DNA of 64,000 nucleotides from Agrobacterium salinitolerans (GTDB lineage Bacteria > Pseudomonadota > Alphaproteobacteria > Rhizobiales > Rhizobiaceae): NCBI RefSeq assembly GCF_002008225.1, contig NZ_MRDH01000037.1:124001-188000 (forward strand), in the 5' to 3' direction. This document shows positions 58,273 to 64,000 of the stretch, piece by piece. A model generated the notes under the pieces. It did not search any database and was not told the origin of the DNA. It saw only the letters and a list, made by a program, of their open reading frames with translations. The position numbers were made by a program, and so were the translations under genes. How positions within the stretch are numbered: position 1 is the stretch's first letter; each line of letters begins with the position of its first letter.

Positions 58273-60369
58273 TTATCGCGTAAAACTCTGCGCATTGCCG
58301 GCATCGACATTGATGATGTTGCCGGTCGACTTGGCCGAAGCGTCGGACGCCAGGAAGTAGATCGCCTCGGCGATATCTTCCGGGAAGACATTGAGCTTCA
58401 GCATCGAGCGCTTGCGGTAATGTTCTTCGAGATCGGTCACCTCGATCTTGGACGACGCCGCCCGCTGCTCACGCCACTCGCCATTCCAGATTTTCGAACC
58501 GCGCAACACGGCATCGGGATTGACGGTGTTGACGCGAATGCCCGCTTCCGCCCCTTCGAGCGCAAGGCAACGGGCGAGATGAATTTCCGCCGCCTTCGCC
58601 GTGCAATAGGCCGATGCATTGGGTGAAGAGGCAAGGCCATTCTTGGAAGCGACAAACACGACGTTGCCGCCGAGATTCTGTCGCCGCAGCAGCCGGAATG
58701 CTTCTCGCGAAACGAGGAAATAGCCTGTCGCGAGGATGTCGATATTCTTGTTCCACATGGCAAGCGTCGTATCTTCCACCGGGGCGGAAGAAGCGATGCC
58801 GGCATTGGAAACGAGGATATCCACGCCGCCGAATTCCACGCTCGCTTCCGCAAAGGCGGAAATGACCGCATCTTCCTGCGTCACATCAAGCTTGACGGTG
58901 CGCACCGCATCGCCACTGTAACGCTTGACGAAATCGCCCCTGGCGGCCTCCAATGCCGCCTCGTCAATATCCGCCAGAACCACGCAGGCACCCTCACCCG
59001 CCAGCCGTTCCGCCGTTGCCCGACCGATGCCGCCAGCGCCGCCGGTGACGAAGGCGACACGGCCGGCAAGGCTTTTCGGCTTCGGCATGCGTTGCAGCTT
59101 TGCTTCTTCCAGCAGCCAATATTCGATATCGAAGGCTTCCTGCTCGGGCAGACCCTGATATTCCGATACGGTGGACGCCCCGCGCATTACGTTGATGGCG
59201 TTGACATAAAATTCACCGGCAATGCGGGCGGTCGCCTTGTCTTTAGCGAAGGACAACATGCCCACGCCAGGGATGAGGAATATCACCGGGTTCGGATCGC
59301 GCATCTTGGGCGAATTCTCATGGCGGCAGGTTTCATAGTAGCGCGTATAATCCGCGCGGTAAGCCTCCAGCGCCGCGTCGAGACCAGCCGTCAGCGCATC
59401 GACATCGGGATTTGCGGTATCGAGGTTGAGGATCAGCGGGCGGATTTTCGTGCGCAGAAAGTGATCCGGGCAGGATGTGCCGAGGTTGCCAAGCGGCTTC
59501 AGTTCCTTTGAATTGACGAATTCCAGGACAGCATCCTGATCGTCAAAATGGCCGAGCTTGCGTTCCTCGCGGCCGATGCGGCCACGGATTTCCGGCATCA
59601 ACCGGCCGGCGATGGCGCGGCGTTCGGCAACCGGCAGGCTTTTGGCCACGGCACCGCCGAAGATCACCTTGCCTTCGGTCTTTCCTGCAAACCATTCGAT
59701 CGCCTTATTGATAATGGCGAGCGTCAGTTCGTAACATGCCTTGGCGTCGTTATCCCAGGTGAAGAGGCCATGGCTTTCGAGCACGACGCCTTTCGCCTTG
59801 GGATTGGCCTTGACGAAGGCTTCCAGATCGAGACCGAGCTGGAAACCGGGACGGCGCCACGGAAGCCAGCCGATATCATCGCCAAAGATCTGCTGCGTCA
59901 GTTCCTTCGAATTCTTCGAGGCTGCAATCGCGATGATCGCATCCGGATGCATATGATCGACATGATCATAGGGCACGAAGCCATGCAGTGGCGTATCGAT
60001 TGAGGCCGCGCGCGGATTGAGGTTGAAGGTGCAATGCGGCAGGAAGCCGACCATGCGGTCCTCATCTTCGACACCCTTGTAGATGCCCTTCAGCGCTTCC
60101 AGCTTCTCGAGATAAAGGGTGGCAAACCCATCGAGCTTGATGGTGCCGACATCGCCGCCGGACCCTTTCACCCACATGACGCGGACCTTTTCACCCGTCA
60201 GCGGGTCAGTCTCAAGCACCTTTGCCGATGTGTTGCCGCCACCATAATTGGTGATGCGCTTGTCGGCACCGAGCAGATTGGAGCGATAAAGCAGCTTGCC
60301 GGGCTCATCAAGCGTCCGGGCGTAGGCGTCGTCCCAATGGCTTTCGAGAAGGCGGGATTTACCCGTCAT
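58273..60369 (-). CDS. rhaD: bifunctional rhamnulose-1-phosphate aldolase / short-chain (lactaldehyde) dehydrogenase
   Basis: A 698-residue fusion. Residues 1 to about 430 form a class II aldolase/adducin domain, with zinc-type histidines in YDHVDHMHPDA near 135-145 and LESHGLFTW near 198. Residues about 440-698 form an SDR domain with TGGAGGIGRAT near 444 and the YCTAK catalytic pair near 600. It splits rhamnulose-1-phosphate to dihydroxyacetone phosphate and lactaldehyde and oxidises the latter. ATG 60369 has GGGAGGAAGA upstream. First gene of the minus-strand rha operon. Confidence 0.93.
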   Translation of the reverse strand: MTGKSRLLESHWDDAYARTLDEPGKLLYRSNLLGADKRITNYGGGNTSAKVLETDPLTGEKVRVMWVKGSGGDVGTIKLDGFATLYLEKLEALKGIYKGVEDEDRMVGFLPHCTFNLNPRAASIDTPLHGFVPYDHVDHMHPDAIIAIAASKNSKELTQQIFGDDIGWLPWRRPGFQLGLDLEAFVKANPKAKGVVLESHGLFTWDNDAKACYELTLAIINKAIEWFAGKTEGKVIFGGAVAKSLPVAERRAIAGRLMPEIRGRIGREERKLGHFDDQDAVLEFVNSKELKPLGNLGTSCPDHFLRTKIRPLILNLDTANPDVDALTAGLDAALEAYRADYTRYYETCRHENSPKMRDPNPVIFLIPGVGMLSFAKDKATARIAGEFYVNAINVMRGASTVSEYQGLPEQEAFDIEYWLLEEAKLQRMPKPKSLAGRVAFVTGGAGGIGRATAERLAGEGACVVLADIDEAALEAARGDFVKRYSGDAVRTVKLDVTQEDAVISAFAEASVEFGGVDILVSNAGIASSAPVEDTTLAMWNKNIDILATGYFLVSREAFRLLRRQNLGGNVVFVASKNGLASSPNASAYCTAKAAEIHLARCLALEGAEAGIRVNTVNPDAVLRGSKIWNGEWREQRAASSKIEVTDLEEHYRKRSMLKLNVFPEDIAEAIYFLASDASAKSTGNIINVDAGNAQSFTR

Positions 60370-60458
60370 GTCTTCCTCCCAATATCTTCCTGCATTCGCG
60401 GAGCCGATATCGGCCCGCCTCCTTTGATGGCAGATATCGCGCATTCAAAAGGACAATG

Positions 60459-60527
60459 TCAATCAAAAACGATCATAAATTTTCATGTTGCAGCGCGAAA
60501 CTGATTAATTTGATCGTTCTTGATTGA
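60459..60527. promoter_or_regulatory. split inverted-repeat operator between rhaD and rhaR
   Basis: TCAATCAAAAACGATCA (60459-60475) and TGATCGTTCTTGATTGA (60511-60527) are inverted copies matching at 16 of 17 positions, 52 bp centre to centre (about five helical turns). They overlap the promoter regions of both divergent operons, including a TTGACA on each strand. This fits a DeoR-type repressor binding both arms, probably RhaR with looping. Confidence 0.8.
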
Positions 60528-60552
60528 CAACGTAAAGAGATTGAGAATAATC
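60524..60552 (+). promoter_or_regulatory. promoter of the rhaR-rhaS-rhaT operon
   Basis: TTGACA (60524-60529) is followed after 17 bp by ATAATC (60547-60552), 17 bp before the rhaR start. The -35 overlaps the right arm of the split operator. Confidence 0.55.
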
Positions 60553-60569
60553 ACGATCAGGAGGACCCC

Positions 60570-61400
60570 ATGCACGAACGCGAACGCCATCGCATCATCT
60601 TGAGCGCCACGCAGGAAAAAGCTGTCGTGACGGTGCAGGATATTGCCGAACTGACGGATGCGTCGGAAGCGACGATCCGCAGGGATATTGCGTCTTTGCA
60701 TGTGCAGGGCAAGTTGCGGCGCGTGCGCGGCGGAGCGGAAGCGGTCCATCCGCCGCAGCTTGGCAATCTCGCCGCACGGCCGTTCCGTGTTTCCGAATCG
60801 GTCAATATCGATAAGAAACGCGCAATTGCGCGCAAGGCGGTCGATCTCTGCAATGATGGCGACGCGATCATCCTGAATGGCGGCACGACCACGTTCCAGA
60901 TGGTGCATTACATGGCGGCGCGTCGCCTGCAGGTGATGACCAATTCCTTTGCCATCGCCGAGCATCTGGTCAAACATTCCAAGTGCAACGTCAATGTGCC
61001 GGGCGGCGCGATCTATCGCGATCAGAGCCTCATCCTCTCGCCCTTCGAAAATGACGCTATCCGCAATTTTTATGCGCGACGGATTTTTCTCGGCGCGCAG
61101 GGCGTGGGCGCTCTTGGCATCATGGAGTCCGACGCGCTCGTGATCCAGAGCGAACAGAAGCTGATGCGGCAGGCGGAAGAGCTGATCGTGATGGTCGATT
61201 CCTCGAAATTCAGAAAACGCTCCAGCCTGATTTTATGCCCGCTCGAAAACGTCACGACCATCATCACCGATGACGGGATTTCGGACGAGGCGGCAAGGAT
61301 GGTGGAAAATGCCGGCGTGGAATTGCTGATCGCCGGGGCGGTGGGGGATGGCAAGACAGCCAACCCGCCTGATGGGGAGGATTCCTCTTCGGTCGCTTGA
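60570..61400 (+). CDS. rhaR: DeoR-family transcriptional regulator of rhamnose catabolism
   Basis: A 276-residue regulator. The N-terminal DeoR helix-turn-helix is visible (MHERERHRIILSATQEKAVV, then VQDIAELTDASEATIRRDIASL near 22-43), and the C-terminal sugar-phosphate-sensing domain includes NGGTTTFQMVHYM near 103-115 and VMVDSSKFRKRSS near 207. GGAGGA lies 7 nt before the ATG. It leads the transporter genes and diverges from rhaD-rhaI, matching the rha locus described in Rhizobium leguminosarum, where this protein represses the operon. Confidence 0.92.
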   Translation: MHERERHRIILSATQEKAVVTVQDIAELTDASEATIRRDIASLHVQGKLRRVRGGAEAVHPPQLGNLAARPFRVSESVNIDKKRAIARKAVDLCNDGDAIILNGGTTTFQMVHYMAARRLQVMTNSFAIAEHLVKHSKCNVNVPGGAIYRDQSLILSPFENDAIRNFYARRIFLGAQGVGALGIMESDALVIQSEQKLMRQAEELIVMVDSSKFRKRSSLILCPLENVTTIITDDGISDEAARMVENAGVELLIAGAVGDGKTANPPDGEDSSSVA

Positions 61401-61447
61401 GGAAGCACCGGGGAGAGGAACAGGTGCAAAACGGGAGGAAAAGGAAC

Positions 61448-62458
61448 ATGAAACTTACACGCAGAACATTGACGAGCGTCCTGGCACTTAGCGCGGCGCT
61501 ATCCGTTGCGGGTCTTGGCGGCGTTGCCCAGGCAGCCGACGTCAAGATCGCACTGGTGGTCAAATCGCTCGGCAACGGCTTTTTCGAAGCCGCCAACAAG
61601 GGTGCTGAAGAGGCCGCGAAAGACCTTGGCGGCGTGCAGATCATCTATACAGGCCCGACCAGCACCACGGCGGAAGGCCAGATCGAAGTGATCAATTCGC
61701 TGATCGCGCAGGGTGTGGACGCCATCGCCATTTCCGCCAATGACCCGGACGCCGTGGTTCCGGCGCTGAAGAAGGCCGCGCAGCGCGGTATCAAAGTCAT
61801 TTCCTGGGATTCAGGCGTGGCGCCTGAAGGCCGCATTCTCCAGCTCAACCCGTCCTCCAACGCGCTGATCGGCAAGATGTGCCTGCAGCTGGCCGCGGCA
61901 CATCTCGAAGGCGGCAAGGGCGATTTCGCCATTCTTTCGGCCACCACCACCTCCACGAACCAGAATATCTGGATCGACGAGATGAAAAAGCAGCTGAAGG
62001 ACTTTCCCGGCCTCAACCTCGTCACCACGGTCTACGGTGACGACCTCGCCGACAAGAGCTATCGCGAAGCGCAGGGACTGCTCTCCTCGCAACCGAACGT
62101 TAAGGTCATCGTCGCTCCGACGACGGTCGGCGTTCTCGCCGCCTCGCAGGCCGTCAAGGATGCGGGCAAGATCGGTCAGGTCTATGTGACGGGCCTTGGC
62201 CTGCCGTCTGAAATGGCCGGCGCCATCAAATCAGGCGCCACCAAGGAATTCGCCATCTGGAACCCGATCGACCTCGGTTACTCCGCCACCCAGATCGCCT
62301 ATCGCCTGGTGAAGGGCGAAACGGATGGCAAGCCGGGCTCGGAAATTGAAGCCGGTCGTATGGGCAAGATCAAGGTTGGTGAAAACAGCGAAGCGGCGAT
62401 GGCCGATCCGTTTGTTTATGACGCGAAGAATATCGATCAGTTCTCGAAGATTTTCTGA
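61448..62458 (+). CDS. rhaS: rhamnose ABC transporter periplasmic binding protein
   Basis: A 336-residue type I sugar-binding protein (Peripla_BP_4). The signal peptide is residues 1-29 (MKLTRRTLTSVLALSAALSV, cleavage after AQA). The fold is seen in IALVVKSLGNGFFEAANKGAEEAA, ISANDPDAVVPALKKAAQRGIKVISWD and GLGLPSEMAGAIKSGATKEF. ATG 61448 has GGGAGGAAAAGGA upstream. It delivers L-rhamnose to the RhaTPQ membrane complex. A large perfect inverted repeat follows its stop. Confidence 0.93.
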   Translation: MKLTRRTLTSVLALSAALSVAGLGGVAQAADVKIALVVKSLGNGFFEAANKGAEEAAKDLGGVQIIYTGPTSTTAEGQIEVINSLIAQGVDAIAISANDPDAVVPALKKAAQRGIKVISWDSGVAPEGRILQLNPSSNALIGKMCLQLAAAHLEGGKGDFAILSATTTSTNQNIWIDEMKKQLKDFPGLNLVTTVYGDDLADKSYREAQGLLSSQPNVKVIVAPTTVGVLAASQAVKDAGKIGQVYVTGLGLPSEMAGAIKSGATKEFAIWNPIDLGYSATQIAYRLVKGETDGKPGSEIEAGRMGKIKVGENSEAAMADPFVYDAKNIDQFSKIF

Positions 62459-62490
62459 TCTTGAGAAGTGACGGCAGTGCGTGGAGGGCA

Positions 62491-62629
62491 CCCCCCTCTG
62501 CCCTGCCGGGCATCTCCCCCTCAAGGGGGGAGATCAATGTGCCGCACCCGCTCGATCCATAAGGCAGGGTGCTATCCGCTTGCCGATCTCCCCCCTTGAG
62601 GGGGAGATGCCCGGCAGGGCAGAGGGGGG
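62491..62629. repeat. perfect 45-bp inverted repeat between rhaS and rhaT
   Basis: The arms 62491-62535 and 62585-62629 are reverse complements at all 45 positions, around a 49-bp centre. Each arm also carries its own smaller hairpin (ATCTCCCCC/GGGGGGAGAT). It begins 32 bp after the rhaS stop and ends 40 bp before rhaT, so it is transcribed within the operon. A mobile-type intergenic palindrome or an mRNA element protecting rhaS are the likely explanations. Confidence 0.9.
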
Positions 62630-62669
62630 CGCCCCTCGCGGCTTCATCAAAACAGACCGGTAAGACGGA

Positions 62670-64000
62670 ATGATGCGTGCTGAAACCCAAACCATAAACA
62701 TCTCAGAGGCTTCCAGCGCCGTTCCCATTCTGGAAATGCGCGGCATCAGCCAGATATTCCCCGGCGTCAAAGCGCTTGATGGCGTCGATATCGCGCTATA
62801 CCCCGGCAAGGTCACCGCGCTGATCGGCGAGAACGGTGCGGGTAAATCCACGCTCGTCAAAATCCTTACTGGCATCTATCGCCCGAACGAGGGTGAAATC
62901 ATGCTGGATGGCAAGGCCGTCCACTTCCACAGCGCACAGGACGCCATCGATGCCGGCGTTACCGCCATTCATCAGGAAACCGTGCTGTTCGATGAGCTTT
63001 CCGTCGGCGAAAACATCTTCCTCGGCCATGCGCCAAAAGGCCGTTTTGGCCTGATCGACTGGAAGACCATCAATGCGCGCGCCAAGGTTCTGCTGGAGCA
63101 GCTGGAGAGCACTATCGATCCCTCCATTCGGCTGAAAGACCTGTCGATTGCGCAGCGCCATCTGGTGGCCATCGCCCGGGCGCTATCGGTCGAGGCACGC
63201 ATCGTCATTATGGACGAGCCGACCGCTGCTCTTTCCCGAAAGGAGATCGATGATCTCTTCCGCATCGTCGAAAATCTGAAGCGACAGGGCAAGGCGATCC
63301 TCTTCATCAGCCACAAGTTCGATGAAGTCTATGAAATCGCCGAGAATTATGCCGTGTTCCGTGACGGGAAAATGGTTGGCGCCGGCACGCTTGCCACCAC
63401 CCCGCAAGATGAAATCGTGCGGTTGATGGTTGGCCGCGACGTGACGAATGCCTTTCCCAAACAGGCCGTCACGCTGGGGTCAACTGTTTTGTCAGTTCGC
63501 GACTATTCGCACCAGACGGAATTCCGCGATATTTCGCTCGAACTGCGCAAGGGCGAGATTCTCGGCCTCTACGGGCTGATCGGCGCCGGCCGTTCCGAAC
63601 TCTGCCAGTCGCTGTTCGGCATCACCCGCCCGGCTTCGGGAGAGGTAATGCTGAACGGCCAGCCGCTTTCCATCCGCTCGCCGGAAGATGCGATACGCGC
63701 CGGCATCGTTTATGTGCCGGAAGAGCGCGGCCGCCACGGGCTGGCGCTCGATATGCCGATCTATCAGAACATGTCGCTGCCCTCTCTCACCCGCACCTCG
63801 CGCAAGGGGTTTCTGGCCGCCGCCAATGAATTCGCGCTGGCGCGCAAATATGCCGCGCGGCTCGATCTGCGCGCCGCCGCGCTTTCGGTGCCTGTTGGCA
63901 CGCTTTCGGGCGGCAACCAACAGAAGGTGGTGATCGGTAAATGGCTCGCCACGAAGCCGAAGGTCATCATTCTCGATGAGCCGACCAAGGGCATCGATAT
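62670..64000 (+). CDS. rhaT: rhamnose ABC transporter ATP-binding protein (partial)
   Basis: The first 443 codons of a double-ATPase sugar importer (RbsA/RhaT type); the gene runs off the right edge. NBD1 has Walker A GENGAGKST near 51-59, signature-like LSIAQRHLVAIARAL near 158 and Walker B IVIMDEPTAALS near 178. NBD2 has the typical degenerate Walker A GLIGAGRSE and an intact signature TLSGGNQQKVVIGKWLA near 411. ATG 62670 or 62673 are both possible. It powers uptake of the RhaS-bound sugar. Confidence 0.93.
   Translation, partial: MMRAETQTINISEASSAVPILEMRGISQIFPGVKALDGVDIALYPGKVTALIGENGAGKSTLVKILTGIYRPNEGEIMLDGKAVHFHSAQDAIDAGVTAIHQETVLFDELSVGENIFLGHAPKGRFGLIDWKTINARAKVLLEQLESTIDPSIRLKDLSIAQRHLVAIARALSVEARIVIMDEPTAALSRKEIDDLFRIVENLKRQGKAILFISHKFDEVYEIAENYAVFRDGKMVGAGTLATTPQDEIVRLMVGRDVTNAFPKQAVTLGSTVLSVRDYSHQTEFRDISLELRKGEILGLYGLIGAGRSELCQSLFGITRPASGEVMLNGQPLSIRSPEDAIRAGIVYVPEERGRHGLALDMPIYQNMSLPSLTRTSRKGFLAAANEFALARKYAARLDLRAAALSVPVGTLSGGNQQKVVIGKWLATKPKVIILDEPTKGID

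Noticed and set aside
63541-63603. Degenerate Walker A (GLIGAGRSE) in the second half of RhaT as a sign of gene decay
   Set aside because: This form is normal for the second domain of RbsA-type sugar ATPases.

Overview
The window reads as chromosomal DNA of an Agrobacterium/Rhizobium-type alphaproteobacterium. It is GC-rich, with G/C-ending codons and dense operons joined by ATGA, TGATG or TAATG overlaps. Family content fits this: a TGA-N9-TCA RirA-type iron box, a BigR-Blh sulfide operon, a rhizobial rhamnose operon with the fused RhaD aldolase-dehydrogenase, and short palindromic intergenic repeats. No rRNA, tRNA, CRISPR, transposase or phage gene was seen. Species and replicon cannot be fixed from the sequence alone.

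Layout. (1) 1-5 kb: an iron-uptake binding protein (cut by the left edge) diverges from a methyltransferase across an iron operator. A cobalamin-riboswitch operon follows on the minus strand and encodes a complete BtuFCD-type ABC importer, translationally coupled to a pseudoazurin. (2) 5-25.6 kb: an amine/amino-acid-type catabolic island. It holds two paralogous two-domain GNAT acetyltransferases, an ArgE-like deacetylase, a hydroxyacid dehydrogenase, a cupin, two aldehyde dehydrogenases, a tartrate-dehydrogenase-like enzyme, two glycine/D-amino-acid-oxidase-like flavoproteins, two HAD proteins, a class III aminotransferase, a family-5 ABC importer and an Lrp regulator. (3) 25.6-35 kb: an enolase-superfamily enzyme, an SGNH hydrolase and a second family-5 ABC importer. 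The importer is split into two convergent transcription units. Its binding protein is with the catabolic genes on the plus strand, and its permeases and ATPases are on the minus strand. A GntR/FCD repressor gene lies beside them, and a shared TGT-N3-RCA motif precedes all three units. A LysE exporter lies between.

(4) 35-38.3 kb: a GlxA-type AraC regulator diverges from a hydrolase, an SDR and a small membrane protein. (5) 38.4-41 kb: the sulfide/persulfide operon blh-bigR plus two half-size YeeE/YedE membrane proteins. gpmI follows on the other strand. (6) 42.8-55 kb: branched-chain amino-acid degradation. An acyl-CoA dehydrogenase and the E1-alpha, E1-beta and E2 subunits of branched-chain 2-oxoacid dehydrogenase are on the minus strand. 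They diverge from an Lrp-type BkdR that leads the leucine (liu) operon: ivd, mccB, mccA, HMG-CoA lyase and an enoyl-CoA hydratase. Together these take leucine-derived 2-oxoacid to acetyl-CoA plus acetoacetate. The E3 subunit is absent here. (7) 55-56.7 kb: panC-panB of pantothenate synthesis. (8) 56.9 kb to the right edge: the rhamnose regulon, with rhaI and rhaD on the minus strand diverging from rhaR (DeoR), rhaS and rhaT (cut by the right edge). A near-perfect split operator lies between the two arms, and a perfect 45-bp inverted repeat lies between rhaS and rhaT.

Most genes belong to well-known families. The points most worth following are the pseudoazurin inside a B12 riboswitch operon, the 5-25.6 kb catabolic island without an obvious named pathway, the split GntR-controlled transporter, an SD-bearing 49-codon reading frame in front of the acyl-CoA dehydrogenase, and the structured repeats.
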